In this document: one piece after another, positions 26,397-37,228 of the stretch
Layout: every line of letters starts with the position of its first letter
Numbering within the stretch: the first letter of the stretch is position 1
Assembly: GCA_011525915.1 (NCBI GenBank)
Contig: WYBM01000038.1
Coordinates: 62,001-126,000, forward strand
From: Ardenticatenaceae bacterium
Lineage (GTDB): Bacteria > Chloroflexota > Anaerolineae > Promineifilales > Promineifilaceae
Direction: 5' to 3'
DNA: 64,000 nt
Program-made: the position numbers and the translations under genes
The notes under the pieces: generated by a model
Database searches by the model: none
What the model saw: only the letters and a program-made list of their open reading frames with translations
What the model was told of the DNA's origin: nothing

Positions 26397-27197
26397 ATGG
26401 CCTACACAAAAAAACAAGGACAGTATCTAGCCTTCATTCATCATTATACGAAGCTAAACGGCGTCCCTCCGTCAGAAGCTGATATGCAAAGCTATTTTCG
26501 AACGTCACCACCGACAGTACATCAAATGGTGGTGAAGTTAGAAGAGAAGGGCCTGATTAGTAGGGTTCCTAATACCCCCCGATCTATCAAAGTAGCCATT
26601 CCAGTAGAGGATATACCTGATTTGGAAGAAGCAGGTTTCCCCAAAATGCGTTTAGCGAAGAAACGCTGGTCACAAGAAAGCTATACAAAAGCATATTGGT
26701 TTGCCGCTCAAGCCCACCGCGGGCAATTATTTCCCGGCACAGACCTGCCTTACACTATGCATATCAGCTTTGTAAGCATGGAGGTTATGGCCTGTTTAGA
26801 GATGGAACGGCATCATGATGGTGATTTAGCTGTGCAGTGCGCTTTATTGCATGATGTCATTGAAGATACTCCCATTACCTATCAAGACGTGGCCAAAGAG
26901 TTTGGCCAAAAGGTAGCTGAAGGCGTGCTTGCCCTGACAAAAAACGACTCCTTGGCCAAAGAGTTAAGAATGCAGGATAGTTTGCAAAGAATCAAACAAC
27001 AGTCGCACGAAGTATGGATAGTAAAACTGGCAGACAGAATCACCAATTTAGCATCACCACCGAACTATTGGAACAAGGGGAAAATAGCCCAGTATAGAGA
27101 CGAGGCGGTTGAAATACATGCTACCCTGCACAAAGCAAGTGCTTATCTGAGCCAAAGGCTCGAAATGAAAATTGGTGAATACAATAGATATTTGTAG
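26397..27197 (+). CDS. LexA-type HTH fused to a (p)ppGpp-hydrolase-like HD domain
   Basis: 266 aa. Residues 1-65 are a LexA/winged-HTH domain: TKKQGQYLAFIHHYTKLNGV, PTVHQMVVKLEEKGLISRV, NTPRSIKV. Residues about 95-260 resemble the HD hydrolase of RelA/SpoT and MESH1: WFAAQAHRGQ, PYTMHISFV, CALLHDVIEDTPITYQDVA, VAEGVLALTKND, WIVKLADRITNLA. The metal and catalytic HD and ED residues are present. There is no synthetase, TGS or ACT domain. It is a lone plus-strand gene between two minus-strand signalling operons. An alarmone-responsive regulator is an attractive but unproven reading. The start lacks a clear ribosome-binding site. Confidence 0.8.
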   Translation: MAYTKKQGQYLAFIHHYTKLNGVPPSEADMQSYFRTSPPTVHQMVVKLEEKGLISRVPNTPRSIKVAIPVEDIPDLEEAGFPKMRLAKKRWSQESYTKAYWFAAQAHRGQLFPGTDLPYTMHISFVSMEVMACLEMERHHDGDLAVQCALLHDVIEDTPITYQDVAKEFGQKVAEGVLALTKNDSLAKELRMQDSLQRIKQQSHEVWIVKLADRITNLASPPNYWNKGKIAQYRDEAVEIHATLHKASAYLSQRLEMKIGEYNRYL

Positions 27198-27262
27198 GTA
27201 GAAGCCAGCGCCTACACTTGATACAGCATTATCTAACCTGATCCAATTGTAGTCCCTGCCGA

Positions 27263-29206
27263 TCACGCTGTTTTGGCGTCTTGACCTTCATCTAATACTT
27301 CCCGAACCCTGAGCGCCATCTCCAGGGGGCTGAAAGGCTTTTGCAACAGGAATGTATGAGGGCTGAGGATACCACGGTTGGCAATGGCCTCTTCACTGTA
27401 GCCGGACATAAAGATAACTTTTAAGTCTATGCGGGTTTGGAGCAACCGCTCGGCCAGGTCTTTGCCACTAAGGCCTGGCATAACCACATCGGTCAGCAGC
27501 AGGTCAATGAGACCAGGGTAACCGTCAACCAGCTCTAGCGCGGTCGGCCCATCGGGCGCAGCCAAAACAGTGTAACCCAATTCTTCTAGTGTGCGCCGGA
27601 CCATATCCCGAACCCCGCCTGAGTCTTCCACCAACAGAATCGTTTCACTGCCAGTTGGCTTCTCAACCACACGTTGTGAAGGGCTTGGCGAGAAATGAGA
27701 AACCTCAGCACGGGGCAGATAAATCTTAAAGGTACTCCCCTGACCAATTTCACTGCCCACCCAAATGCAACCTCCATAGTGCTTAACAATACCGTAAACC
27801 GTCGCCAGTCCCAGACCAGTTCCTTTACCTTGTCCTTTTGTGGTAAAAAAAGGCTCAAAAAGATGTGCCTTTACTTCCTCGGTCATACCGATGCCTGTAT
27901 CACCGATCGCCAACAACACATAGGCGCCTGGTAGGGCTTCCAGATGCGTGGCCACATAATCCTCATCCAAGATCGCATTGTTCGTTTCGATGATCAACCG
28001 TCCGCCTGACAGCATAGCATCACGGGCATTAATGGCCAGATTGACAATAATCTGCTCCATTTGCATGGGATCGGCTTTGATGGGCCACAGATCGGGCGCC
28101 AGGTTGGTGATCATGTGGATATGCTCACCAATGATCCGTTCCAGCATCCTTTCCACTTTGGTCACGACAGCGTTGAGTTCTATTATCTCTGGGGTGACGA
28201 TTTGCTTGCGACTGAAGGTGAGCAGTTGACGGACCAGGTTAGCCGCTTGCTGGCCAGAGTGCAAAATCATATCTGTTGTCTCCTGAAGGGGATTGTCGGG
28301 CGGCAAACGCATCTTCATCAATCCGGCAAAGCCATTGATCGCGGTCAGCAGGTTGTTGAAATCGTGGGCAATACCGGCGGTCAGATGGCCAATGGCCTCC
28401 ATCTTTTGGGCCTGCAGAAATTGGGCTTCCAGATGATTGCGTTCAGTAACATCACGAAGGTTGGTGACAACAGCCTGTACGCTTGGTTCGGCTAGCAAGT
28501 TACTGGCCACAGCCTCTAACCAACGCCAGGAGCCATCTTTATGTCGAAACCGAAACTGTGAAGCAATACTGCCGCCCGGTTGTTTCAGAAGCTGCGCAAA
28601 CACGGCCGTGTTCTCTCGAACATCATCAGGGTGCAACATATCGAAGGCATTAAGCCCCACATACTCAACGGGGCTGTACCCTAAAACCCGGAAGAGGGCC
28701 GGGCTGACATAAGTGATGCGCCCCGTAGGATCAAGCGTCAGAATAACATCCGAGGCATTTTCAATTAACGCTCGAAACCGCTGCTCGCGATCATGCAGCA
28801 CCGCTTCAGCCTGTCGGCGCTCCTGTCGCATCTGAGCCTCACGCAGCTCGCGCTCTATGACAGGCACCAGCCGCGCCAGACGATCTTTCATCAGGTAATC
28901 GTGCGCCCCGGCTTTCATAGCAGCCACAGCCCGCTCCTCACCGATGGTCGCAGAGACAATGATAAAGGGTAGATCAAAGCCGCTCTCTTTTAACAACGCC
29001 AAGGCCGCCAGCGCGTTAAAATGAGGCATCGTGTAATCGGCCACCACCAGATCCCAAGGGCGTTGGGTCAGGGCTACTCTCATGTTCTCAGCGCTTTCCA
29101 CACGCTCATACATCGGATCATACCCGCCGCGCCGCAGTTCACGCACCAGGAGCTCTGTGTCATCTTCTGAATCCTCAATAACCAAAATGCGCAGGGTTTT
29201 GCTCAT
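27263..29206 (-). CDS. Hybrid sensor histidine kinase (REC-PAS-HisKA-HATPase-REC)
   Basis: 647 aa, soluble. Domain order: receiver 1 (about 5-125; VIEDSEDDTELLVREL, LVVADYTMPHFN), a coiled linker, PAS (about 140-260; ILTLDPTGRITYVSPALFRV), HisKA (AGIAHDFNNLL, phospho-His), HATPase (NLAINARDAM, IGDTGIGM, GKGTGLGLATVYGIV), and receiver 2 (about 520-640; LLVEDSGGVRDMVRRTL, LLLTDVVMPGLSG). The gene begins directly after the TAA of the preceding receiver gene. The N-terminal receiver could take phosphate from the neighbouring membrane kinase, giving a relay. Confidence 0.92.
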   Translation of the reverse strand: MSKTLRILVIEDSEDDTELLVRELRRGGYDPMYERVESAENMRVALTQRPWDLVVADYTMPHFNALAALALLKESGFDLPFIIVSATIGEERAVAAMKAGAHDYLMKDRLARLVPVIERELREAQMRQERRQAEAVLHDREQRFRALIENASDVILTLDPTGRITYVSPALFRVLGYSPVEYVGLNAFDMLHPDDVRENTAVFAQLLKQPGGSIASQFRFRHKDGSWRWLEAVASNLLAEPSVQAVVTNLRDVTERNHLEAQFLQAQKMEAIGHLTAGIAHDFNNLLTAINGFAGLMKMRLPPDNPLQETTDMILHSGQQAANLVRQLLTFSRKQIVTPEIIELNAVVTKVERMLERIIGEHIHMITNLAPDLWPIKADPMQMEQIIVNLAINARDAMLSGGRLIIETNNAILDEDYVATHLEALPGAYVLLAIGDTGIGMTEEVKAHLFEPFFTTKGQGKGTGLGLATVYGIVKHYGGCIWVGSEIGQGSTFKIYLPRAEVSHFSPSPSQRVVEKPTGSETILLVEDSGGVRDMVRRTLEELGYTVLAAPDGPTALELVDGYPGLIDLLLTDVVMPGLSGKDLAERLLQTRIDLKVIFMSGYSEEAIANRGILSPHTFLLQKPFSPLEMALRVREVLDEGQDAKTA

Positions 29207-29662
29207 TTACTTTTCTCCCTGACCCCACGTGGGCGGTGGCTCATTTAAGACCAGCCAGTATAACCCCAACTGTCGCACAGCTTCGCTGAACCGGTTAAAA
29301 TCCACCGGTTTGCAAATATAACTGTTAGCATGAAGGGTATAACTTTGCAACAGGTCTTGTTCCTCTTTTGAAGAGGTCAGAATAACAACGGGCAAGAGCC
29401 TGGTCTGCTCATCTGTTCGGATTTGTCGCAGCACTTCCAGCCCATCTATCTTAGGCAGCTTCAGGTCTAATAAGACAAGCTGCGGCTGTATGCTTGGGTC
29501 ACGATCAGCATAGGCCCCCTTGTTAAACAGATAGTCCAATGCTTCCACCCCATCGCTGACGACAACGACTTCATTGAGCAGGTTGTTCTTTCTGAATGCA
29601 CGCAGGGTCAACTCCACATCGTCAGGGTTATCTTCCACCAATAACACTACTTTTTTATTCAT
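29207..29662 (-). CDS. Rcp1-like response regulator receiver
   Basis: 151-aa single receiver: VVLLVEDNPDDVELTLRAF, DYLFNKGAYADRD, LVLLDLKLPKIDGLEVL, VVILTSSKEE, and SYICKPVDFNRF. The long loop between the third helix and the phospho-Asp strand is typical of regulators partnered with phytochrome-like kinases. It lies 32 nt after the membrane kinase gene and abuts the hybrid kinase gene, so the three form one transcription unit. Confidence 0.92.
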   Translation of the reverse strand: MNKKVVLLVEDNPDDVELTLRAFRKNNLLNEVVVVSDGVEALDYLFNKGAYADRDPSIQPQLVLLDLKLPKIDGLEVLRQIRTDEQTRLLPVVILTSSKEEQDLLQSYTLHANSYICKPVDFNRFSEAVRQLGLYWLVLNEPPPTWGQGEK

Positions 29663-29694
29663 AAGATTCTTTCCTCGCTAACCGGGAATCAGTT

Positions 29695-32600
29695 TCACTT
29701 TTCTAAATGTGCATAAGAACCGAGCGTAAAATAAAACGTTGCCCCGCGCCCCACCGCACCCTCCGCCCACACTTGCCCACCGTGACGATGAATGATTCGC
29801 TGCACCGTGGCCAGACCAATGCCGGTACCGGAAAACTCAGCCGGGGTGTGCAAACGCTGGAAGGCGCCAAATAACTTATCGGCATAAGCCATATCAAAGC
29901 CCGCCCCATCATCGCGCACAAAATAGGCCGGTTGGCCATCTGGGTGGGGTAAAACACCAAATTCAATGCGGGCGCGAGGGTGTTTGGCCGTAAACTTCCA
30001 GGCATTGCCCAGCAGGTTTTCCAAGGCCGCCCGCATCAACTGAGTATCTGCTCGGACAACCACATCGGGCGCAACAACAAACTCAACCTTACGGTCTGGG
30101 TCAAACCGAGCCAACTCTGCGGCAATAACCCACGCCAGATCGCTAAGATCAACCATTTCGAGATGCATCTCACTGCGGGTCAGGCGCGAGAGTGTTAATA
30201 AATCATCAATCAATTCAGCCATACGCTGGCTGGCAGCACGCACTCGCTGAAGGTAATGCTGTGCCTCAGCCTCCAGACTGTCATGATAATCTTCTAACAA
30301 GGCCTGACCGAAGCCATCGATACTCCGCAGCGGTGCACGTAGGTCATGAGAGACAGAGTAGGCAAAGGCTTCAAGCTCCCGGTTGGCGGCTTCAAGCTGG
30401 GCCGTGCGTTCAATAACCCGCTGCTCCAATTTCTCATTCAGTTTTTTAGTCTCATGGTAAAGCCAGGCATTGTCCACAGCCAACGCAGCCCGACTGGCCA
30501 GTTCCTCAATGAAGGCCAGGTCAACTTCACTGTAACGCCGGCCTGATTCCGCCATCACAAAAGTGATAACCCCCAGTATCCGGTTGTGGGTCATGATAGG
30601 CACAACGACAGCAGATTTTAAGCCCAGGTCGTGGATGAGGTTACGCTGCTCTTCATCCACAAAGGCAGCTTCCAGCAAGGCTTCGGGAATCTCGGGGTAA
30701 AACTCCGGCTGGCCGGTGCGCAGCACATGGTAAACACCGCGCGGTGCGTCTGGGTCAGGCGGATAGCGCCGTTGGAGTTCGTAAGCCAGCACAACTTTTG
30801 AGGGATCTGCGTGTACTACCGCTACGCGGCGTAATAAGCCTTCTGGTTCAATGACATCAATAGCACTCCAATCAGCAATGCGGGGGACGGCAAGCTGGGC
30901 CACGGCCGTCAGGGTTGTATAATAGTCAAGAGAAGATGACAGGGTGTTGCTGGCGTCAACCAGAAAAGCTAAACGCTCCTGCGCCGCCTCGGCTTCAACA
31001 CGAGCCAGTTGCTCGCGTCGTAAGGACTCGGCAATCTCTTCTTCCGCCTGTTTGCGTTCCGTAATATCCACGATAGAGACCAGCACAAAGTCCCCTTCGG
31101 TGGTAGTGATAGGGCTGAGATCAATCTCGATGGGTACCTGGCTGCTGTCCTTGCGCAATCCGCACAAGGTCTGGCCCACATTCATACGTCGGACGGTGAC
31201 CATACTGAAGAAGTCATCCTGACCATCGTCGTGATGGGCGTGAAACTGTGACGGCACCAACATCTCGATAGGTTGGCCCCACAATTCCTCCCGCTTATAT
31301 CCAAACAGGGTCTCGACGCGCACGTTCACCAGACTTATCTTGCCTTCTGTGTTCACCAGGACAATGGCGTTAGGAGACGCTTCCACTACCAACTTGAACT
31401 GTTCTTCCGCCCGCTTGCGTTCAGTAATGTCGCGGATAAAGGCGCTAAAGATAAAATCATTGTCCATCTGCACCGGTGAAATGGTTAGTTCTATAGGAAA
31501 CTCCACCCCATCGCGGCGGCGGGCGGTAATTTCAAACCGCTGGTTTAATACCGGTCCCTCACCAGTCGCCAGAAAATGTTTCATGCCGCGATGGTGAGCC
31601 TGCTGATATTGAGGCGGGAGAATGATGTCTAAAGATTGTGCCAACGCTTCTTGACGAGACCAGCCAAAGGCAAATTCAGCCTGGGTATTCCAGCCAGTAA
31701 TTTTACTGTCGGTGTCAATGGTAATCACTGCGTCGAGGGCACTCTCGATAATCAGGCGGGTTCGTTCTTCGCTCTGCTGTAACGATGCCGTTCGCTCTTG
31801 AACCAAAGACTCTAACCCCTCAGTATAGTGGCGCAGTTGGGCTTCTTTTTCAGCCAGGGCGGCAGCCATCGTGTTAAATTGGCGCGCCAGCCGGCCCAAT
31901 TCGTCGCCAGAGGTTTCGGGCAGACGTGTGTCTAGTTCACCCCGGCCCAGGCGAACTGCCCCCTGCTGCAAGGCCAACACCGGCTGGGTGATGGTGCGAG
32001 CCAACCCAACAGCCAGAACCGACGCTACCAACAGCACCAGGACGCCAATGAGCAAAATCGTGCGGCCAAAAGCGTGGGCCGGAGCCAGGGCTTCAGCCTG
32101 GTCCAGCTTCACAATAAGGCAAAGTTGGCGTTCTGATAACCAACGATAAGCGGCAATCACCGGTACACCGCGATAATCTTCGGCGAAGAGCATGCCACTG
32201 GTGCGGGCCAGGCAGCGCCTGGCGGGCTCAGAGTGTATGCCGCGCCAGAGCACGGCCGGGTCGGTGAAAAAACGGGGCTGGGTGACAAACAGATTTGACG
32301 TATTCACCAGAAAAGCATCATCTGTCTGATGCAGACCGCTCCGCCGCTGGATGATGGTATTCATCTCGCTCAGGTTTAACTGCCCGGCCAGAACTGCGAG
32401 TAATTGTCCTTCGACCGACCGGAATGGTGCAGCGGCGGTCATAACTGGCTGCTGAGACCCCAGCTGGTAATAGGCGTTCTGAACGTAGGGGGCATTTTTA
32501 CCGTTGACAAAATAGGGGCGGTCTTCTTTGAATTTGCCCTCTTCTTCAGGAGCGGTGGCGACGATGACCCGGCCGGTTTCAGCGTCGATGATCAGCAAGT

Positions 32601-32949
32601 TCAAATATTGCCGCCCCGGCCCGGCCCAGGTTTGAAGTGCACGCCTCAATCGCTCATGTGCGGCTTGAGCTTCGGCGGAACCCGGTGTGGCAGTGACAAG
32701 AACGTTAACATCATCAAGTAACTCAGGTGAATGGGCCAACGCGGTAATGGCCCACTGCCCGTCTTCAACCCAGGCATTTAAGGCCGCCTCTTTCTCAATC
32801 GCCGTTGAAAGCATACTAGAGACGGTAGCGGCTTCCAGTGCCGCCCGCCCCCTTTCGTAGGCCAATGAACCTATCCCCCCCAACAACAGAGCGGCAAAGA
32901 GCACAAAGAGCAGCGTTAATTTGGTAGTAATGTTCAGCTGCAGGTTCAT
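29695..32949 (-). CDS. Membrane sensor histidine kinase (Cache-HAMP-PAS-PAS-GAF-HisKA)
   Basis: 1084 aa from the ATG at 32949, which overlaps the preceding stop as ATGA. A first membrane helix ([20 protein letters not shown]) is followed by a roughly 290-residue extracytoplasmic Cache-type sensor, a second helix ([20 protein letters not shown]), and HAMP ([16 protein letters not shown]). Two PAS domains ([37 protein letters not shown]), a GAF domain, HisKA ([17 protein letters not shown]) and HATPase ([18 protein letters not shown]) complete it. Translational coupling to a periplasmic-type binding lipoprotein suggests that protein delivers the signal. Confidence 0.92.
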   Translation of the reverse strand: MNLQLNITTKLTLLFVLFAALLLGGIGSLAYERGRAALEAATVSSMLSTAIEKEAALNAWVEDGQWAITALAHSPELLDDVNVLVTATPGSAEAQAAHERLRRALQTWAGPGRQYLNLLIIDAETGRVIVATAPEEEGKFKEDRPYFVNGKNAPYVQNAYYQLGSQQPVMTAAAPFRSVEGQLLAVLAGQLNLSEMNTIIQRRSGLHQTDDAFLVNTSNLFVTQPRFFTDPAVLWRGIHSEPARRCLARTSGMLFAEDYRGVPVIAAYRWLSERQLCLIVKLDQAEALAPAHAFGRTILLIGVLVLLVASVLAVGLARTITQPVLALQQGAVRLGRGELDTRLPETSGDELGRLARQFNTMAAALAEKEAQLRHYTEGLESLVQERTASLQQSEERTRLIIESALDAVITIDTDSKITGWNTQAEFAFGWSRQEALAQSLDIILPPQYQQAHHRGMKHFLATGEGPVLNQRFEITARRRDGVEFPIELTISPVQMDNDFIFSAFIRDITERKRAEEQFKLVVEASPNAIVLVNTEGKISLVNVRVETLFGYKREELWGQPIEMLVPSQFHAHHDDGQDDFFSMVTVRRMNVGQTLCGLRKDSSQVPIEIDLSPITTTEGDFVLVSIVDITERKQAEEEIAESLRREQLARVEAEAAQERLAFLVDASNTLSSSLDYYTTLTAVAQLAVPRIADWSAIDVIEPEGLLRRVAVVHADPSKVVLAYELQRRYPPDPDAPRGVYHVLRTGQPEFYPEIPEALLEAAFVDEEQRNLIHDLGLKSAVVVPIMTHNRILGVITFVMAESGRRYSEVDLAFIEELASRAALAVDNAWLYHETKKLNEKLEQRVIERTAQLEAANRELEAFAYSVSHDLRAPLRSIDGFGQALLEDYHDSLEAEAQHYLQRVRAASQRMAELIDDLLTLSRLTRSEMHLEMVDLSDLAWVIAAELARFDPDRKVEFVVAPDVVVRADTQLMRAALENLLGNAWKFTAKHPRARIEFGVLPHPDGQPAYFVRDDGAGFDMAYADKLFGAFQRLHTPAEFSGTGIGLATVQRIIHRHGGQVWAEGAVGRGATFYFTLGSYAHLEK

Positions 32950-33938
32950 TTTTGGTAAATTTCTTGCAAAAACTGCATGGTATAGACCTCGGCCGCATTT
33001 ACCGTGTTGGTCAATACACCCTGGACACGTAGCGTTTGTTCCATCCCGGTCCATACCTCGGGTTTCATCCAGCCGATATGGTCTTCGCCAGTGTTGATCA
33101 AGGGCACACTGGCAATCATCATATCGTTTTCTAAGTCTACGTCGGCCTGTGGGTTGTACTTGGCCACCAGTGCCCCAGCTTCGTTAGAATGTTCAATGGC
33201 GTAAGTCCAACCTTTGAATGTAGCCCGTAGAAAGCGTGTTACCAGGTCGGGGTTGGTGGCGATAAAGTCGTCGGTAACAAAAATATTATCGCTGGTCAGG
33301 TGAACGCCATAGTCATCTGGGTAGATGACATTAAGTTTATACCCGGCTCGTTGCGCCTCGACCCATTGGCTTGTGACAAAGCCAATGGCCACGTCAATGT
33401 CGCCGGAATACAAACTGGCAAAGGTAGCATTGTCAATCACCGTATATTGATCTGGGGCAACCCCCACGCGGGCTGTCATCGCCTGTAAGTAAGGGAGAGC
33501 CTGCGGAGGCACCCATAATCGCTTACCCACAAAATCTTCGGGGCGGATAATGCCCGACTCTGCCAGAGAAAAAAAAGCAAAAGGGTCACGGCGCAGGATG
33601 GTAGCCACCGCGCGTAAAGGTTTGCCTTCGGCCCGTGCCGGGATCAGCTCAACCCCGCCGGCAAGTCCAAATTGGGCCTCACCGTTAAGGACGGGGGTGA
33701 GCCGGTCAACCGTAGGACCGCCTTCGATAAAGGTAACAGCCAACCCTTCGGCCGCATAATCACCATTTTGGTTAGCGGCGTAAAAGCCAGCAAATTGTGC
33801 ACTGTGTGTCCAAGTGAATTGTACGGTAATAGGGGTGAGTGGGGGTGGGGGGGCAGTGGTCTGGGCACAAGCAGATAAACTGATCATGCCACCCACCATC
33901 AGTAAAAGCAGGGTAACATGATAAATTAGTGCTTTCAT
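32946..33938 (-). CDS. THI5/NMT1-like substrate-binding lipoprotein
   Basis: 330 aa from the ATG at 33938 (GGGGAG ribosome-binding site; a 9-codon upstream extension is possible). Signal peptide and lipobox: [20 protein letters not shown], lipid on the Cys of LSAC. The mature part matches the NMT1/THI5 family of pyrimidine, nitrate or sulfonate binding proteins ([56 protein letters not shown]). No permease or ATPase gene is adjacent. Instead it overlaps a Cache kinase gene by 4 nt, pointing to a role as ligand-presenting co-sensor. Confidence 0.85.
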   Translation of the reverse strand: MKALIYHVTLLLLMVGGMISLSACAQTTAPPPPLTPITVQFTWTHSAQFAGFYAANQNGDYAAEGLAVTFIEGGPTVDRLTPVLNGEAQFGLAGGVELIPARAEGKPLRAVATILRRDPFAFFSLAESGIIRPEDFVGKRLWVPPQALPYLQAMTARVGVAPDQYTVIDNATFASLYSGDIDVAIGFVTSQWVEAQRAGYKLNVIYPDDYGVHLTSDNIFVTDDFIATNPDLVTRFLRATFKGWTYAIEHSNEAGALVAKYNPQADVDLENDMMIASVPLINTGEDHIGWMKPEVWTGMEQTLRVQGVLTNTVNAAEVYTMQFLQEIYQK

Positions 33939-34409
33939 CTTCACTCCCCTTTTAATACCTGACATAGGGCTTACGCTGCCAGGCTTGTCACTGTGTTGGT
34001 TGTCCCTAATTTGTGCTAGGTATTAAACCGGTTTAGGTAATCGGCAACAATCATTGAAAAATCAAGATCGCTTTAGGTGTTGTCGATTCCTCGGGGAAAC
34101 CGCAGTTTACGCGCTTCAGAAATTCCGCATAGTTTCTGTGGTTTACCTAACATGCACTATGTAAATGGTTGTACTAATGGCGGCCAAACAAAATAAAAGG
34201 TTTTTTATATTATTATAATGATAATTATAGTTATTACAACGCTTTTTACATGTTTACATGCTGGCTGCTAGCGACTGTGTTGGTTAGCTCATTCTACGGG
34301 TCAGAAGCAAGGCTCGTGCTCACTTCCCAACTAATTCAGCTCCCCTCATCCCTAAGCAGCTCCCCATTAAATAATCTGACACCATAGACTATCTAAGATA
34401 CGGCCGTTT
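33939..34409. other. AT-rich non-coding region upstream of the binding-protein/kinase operon
   Basis: About 470 nt with no supported gene. The stretch 34185-34260 is markedly AT-rich (runs of TTTTTTATATTATTATAATG type) and is probably the promoter or UP-element region for the minus-strand signalling operon. No clear repeat-family copy is present. The left part includes GTTTAC-type motifs (around 34107 and 34140) without obvious symmetry. Confidence 0.45.
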
Positions 34410-35429
34410 TTACACACGCAACCGGCGAACCTCTTTTCCGGGCCGCATCTCCTTTTCATAAAGAAACTCACGACGATACCAACGCATGCCCAAATGAGTA
34501 TAAAACTTCGGGGCTTCCGTAAAGCTATCTGCGTCGGTGTCAGTGATAATGCGCCGGATTCCATGTTGCCAGAAGGCATGAAATGCCGTTAACATGAGCG
34601 CCCGTCCCGCACCCTGCCGGCGATATGGCGCACATACAAAGACGCTGCCTATACGTCCCGTATCGCTGCGTTCTACCAACTTGGCATTACACAAGACCCC
34701 ACCGGCAACCACATCCCCGTCCATCAAAACATAACAAAATCCCGGCGTATTTGAGTAGGTTTCGTCTTGGGGTACATCGTTGACTGGTGCTTCCTCCTCT
34801 TCTGAAAGCAGTGCCTCAGAGGCTGGCAACAAGATTGTACCCCAATGATCAGCAAATGCTTCATCCAGAGCAGGACCAACAATGCCCCAATCATTCTCAA
34901 GGTCCATCTCGCGCAGGTACAGGCCGTCAGGGCAAACGGGTAACAACGGAGGGGCATTTAATTCAACGACTAAATGCAGCCACTCGCGTACTTTTGTATA
35001 CCCATTCCGGGTAAAGAGCTGAATGGCTTCCGGTTCAGTTTCATAGAGGTTTGTCTGTAAAACAGTTTTTACCCCCACTGGCGCACTGTCTGAGAGCAGC
35101 CTGGCGCGTTGTTCGGCCCATTCCAGGAGTCTTGTGCCTATACCTTGTCCCCAATGGCTTGGATGAACCGCACCGCCAACCTCATACACAATATGCTGCT
35201 CTTTATCAGCCATATAAGCATAACCGACAACGTCATTTTGCGGCGTGGTGACGATGATTTTTTCACTTGTAACAGGCACATAACGTGCCAGGCGTATACT
35301 CCCCACACTGTCCACCACAGCTCGCCGAACACCAATGGTTTGGCTGGCGGCAGCATTCACCACCTGGACGGCCGTGTCAACATAAAGGTGGGTATAGGGC
35401 TGAAGGTTAAACCCTGTTTGCTGGGCCAT
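34410..35429 (-). CDS. Tandem GNAT-type N-acetyltransferase
   Basis: 339 aa with two GCN5-related acetyltransferase folds. The first (about 1-160) has VGGAVHPSHWGQGIGTRLLEW, the acetyl-CoA pyrophosphate loop. The second (about 165-330) has GRIGSVFVCAPYRRQGAGRA. Both halves keep the Q/R-x-x-G-x-G/A type loop, so both could bind acetyl-CoA. Double-GNAT proteins include mycothiol synthase, but the residues here do not allow a substrate to be named. It lies 64 nt downstream of rpoD on the same strand, with a repeat-family copy between. Confidence 0.82.
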   Translation of the reverse strand: MAQQTGFNLQPYTHLYVDTAVQVVNAAASQTIGVRRAVVDSVGSIRLARYVPVTSEKIIVTTPQNDVVGYAYMADKEQHIVYEVGGAVHPSHWGQGIGTRLLEWAEQRARLLSDSAPVGVKTVLQTNLYETEPEAIQLFTRNGYTKVREWLHLVVELNAPPLLPVCPDGLYLREMDLENDWGIVGPALDEAFADHWGTILLPASEALLSEEEEAPVNDVPQDETYSNTPGFCYVLMDGDVVAGGVLCNAKLVERSDTGRIGSVFVCAPYRRQGAGRALMLTAFHAFWQHGIRRIITDTDADSFTEAPKFYTHLGMRWYRREFLYEKEMRPGKEVRRLRV

Positions 35430-35456
35430 CTTTGCTGGCCTATCTCTGGAAATAGT

Positions 35457-35492
35457 CTACTGAAAACTGATGACGGACTTCTGATTACTGGT
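35457..35492. repeat. Short ACTGA-type intergenic repeat after rpoD
   Basis: Degenerate units CTACTGAAAACTGATGAC and CTTCTGATTACTGG between the rpoD stop and the GNAT start. Spacing of the CTGA cores is near 7 nt at the left end. It is a weak member of the dispersed ATTCAGT/ACTGAAT family. Confidence 0.5.
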
Positions 35493-35493
35493 A

Positions 35494-37194
35494 CTAGGAA
35501 AGGTAATCGCGAAGGGCTTTACTGCGGCTGGGATGGCGCAATTTCCGCAAGGCTTTGGCCTCAATCTGGCGAATGCGTTCCCGCGTGACGCCAAATTCAC
35601 GGCCGACTTCTTCCAGGGTATGATCTTTACCATCATTAAGACCAAAGCGCATTTCCAATACTTCCCGTTCGCGCTCGCTCAAGAAGCCAAGTACCTGGCG
35701 AATTTGCTCACGCAGAAGCTCTTTGGAAGCAGCATCTACAGGTTCCAGGGCCGTCTCATCAGGAATAAAGTCGCCATACTCCGTAGCGTCTTCGCTGCCA
35801 ACCGGAGATTCCAAAGACATGGGATCCATGGAGATGCGCTTGATATCCCGAATTTTGGCGACAGCCTGCCGCCACTTACGGTTGAGAACAGGGTCAATGG
35901 GCAGATCGTTGGCCAGGCCATCTTTGATGGTCTGGGCTTCTTCTGGGGTGAGAAAGTCTAGTTCCAAGGCCAACTCTTCGTCAGAAGGCTCGTGGCCCAA
36001 CTGCTGCACCAGGTCACGCTGCATTTTGACAATTTTGTTGATAGTTTCAAACATATGGACAGGAATACGAATGGTGCGGGCCTGATCAGCAATGGCCCGG
36101 CTGACTGCCTGGCGAATCCACCAGGTGGCGTAGGTGCTGAATTTATAACCTTTGGTGTGATCAAACTTTTCCACGGCCCGCAGCAAACCAACATTACCTT
36201 CCTGCACAAGATCAAGCAGGTGAATACCACGACCCATATAACGCTTGGCGACACTGACAACCAGGCGCAGGTTTGCCCCTGTAAGCGCAATTTTGGCTTC
36301 TTCAGCCAGTTCATAGATCATAAATTCATTGTATTTAAGGCCTACTTTATCGGCTGACATCCATTCATACACAACAGCTTCACCAGGTAGGCCGGTTTGA
36401 TGACGCAAATTGTCAAGCATTTTACGGGCAATATCTAGGGGCAAAATATACACGGCCGTGAACATGCCAAAACATGCCTGTGCCAGGTCAACCCAGGCAT
36501 CATCCTGGCCCCAATTCCCATGATTCAGATATTCGCGCAGGTAAGACGTTTGCCGCTCTTGCCAGCTGCGGCGCAAAGCGCACGCCTCTTCAGCCAGCGG
36601 CAGCAAATCAGGTGGAGCTACATAAATCGCGGCGCTGGCCTGCTGCGCCCGTTCCCAACTGTGCTGCAAGTGCGCATAATTGGCCATCATCGCCCGGAAG
36701 TCCACTTCTTCCTCAGTATCGTCACCTTCTTCGGCAGCACGCAGACTTAAACCTTCTAATTCTGAGGCGGCCAGCAGTTGGGTGGACAGCCAGATCTCTT
36801 GTTCGGCCGTAAGCAGCGGCACCTGGCCAATTTCTTTGAGGTAGGTATGAACGGGATCGTCTTCTACAGTGGCGGTGAGGTAAGCTGTACTATCATCTTC
36901 TAACAATTCGCTATCATCATCCAGATCCAAAAAGTTACCCGGACCACCAAAGTCATTCAGGATTTCGCCTTCAGCGTTGATAACCCGCACGTCTAATTTT
37001 TGCAGCCGGGCATACAGGCGATCTGCCTGTTCTTCATCGGCCGTGGCCAGTACGGCCTGCACATCGGCTTCGTTTATCTGGCGCGAGCGGCGCGCCTTCT
37101 TAACGATAGCTTCGATGTCCAGTGTCTCTTCGCTTTCAAAATCCTCTTCTTCTTCGAAATCATCATTTTCCAGTTCAGGCTGCAAATCTATCAT
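35494..37194 (-). CDS. rpoD: Primary RNA polymerase sigma factor (sigma-70)
   Basis: 566 aa. An acidic N-terminal region 1.1 (stretches of Glu and Asp) is followed by region 1.2 ([20 protein letters not shown]), region 2 ([20 protein letters not shown], then [19 protein letters not shown]), region 3 and region 4 ([40 protein letters not shown]). The core recognition helices are intact, so this is the housekeeping factor recognising -35/-10 promoters. It follows dnaG after 34 nt, the classical macromolecular-synthesis pairing. Confidence 0.96.
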   Translation of the reverse strand: MIDLQPELENDDFEEEEDFESEETLDIEAIVKKARRSRQINEADVQAVLATADEEQADRLYARLQKLDVRVINAEGEILNDFGGPGNFLDLDDDSELLEDDSTAYLTATVEDDPVHTYLKEIGQVPLLTAEQEIWLSTQLLAASELEGLSLRAAEEGDDTEEEVDFRAMMANYAHLQHSWERAQQASAAIYVAPPDLLPLAEEACALRRSWQERQTSYLREYLNHGNWGQDDAWVDLAQACFGMFTAVYILPLDIARKMLDNLRHQTGLPGEAVVYEWMSADKVGLKYNEFMIYELAEEAKIALTGANLRLVVSVAKRYMGRGIHLLDLVQEGNVGLLRAVEKFDHTKGYKFSTYATWWIRQAVSRAIADQARTIRIPVHMFETINKIVKMQRDLVQQLGHEPSDEELALELDFLTPEEAQTIKDGLANDLPIDPVLNRKWRQAVAKIRDIKRISMDPMSLESPVGSEDATEYGDFIPDETALEPVDAASKELLREQIRQVLGFLSEREREVLEMRFGLNDGKDHTLEEVGREFGVTRERIRQIEAKALRKLRHPSRSKALRDYLS

Positions 37195-37228
37195 ATCTTC
37201 TTCCTGACTTACGTTTGCTCATTCTTAA

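Noticed and set aside
32946..33938. Part of an ABC importer operon
   Set aside because: No permease or ATP-binding protein gene is adjacent; the coupled gene is a histidine kinase.
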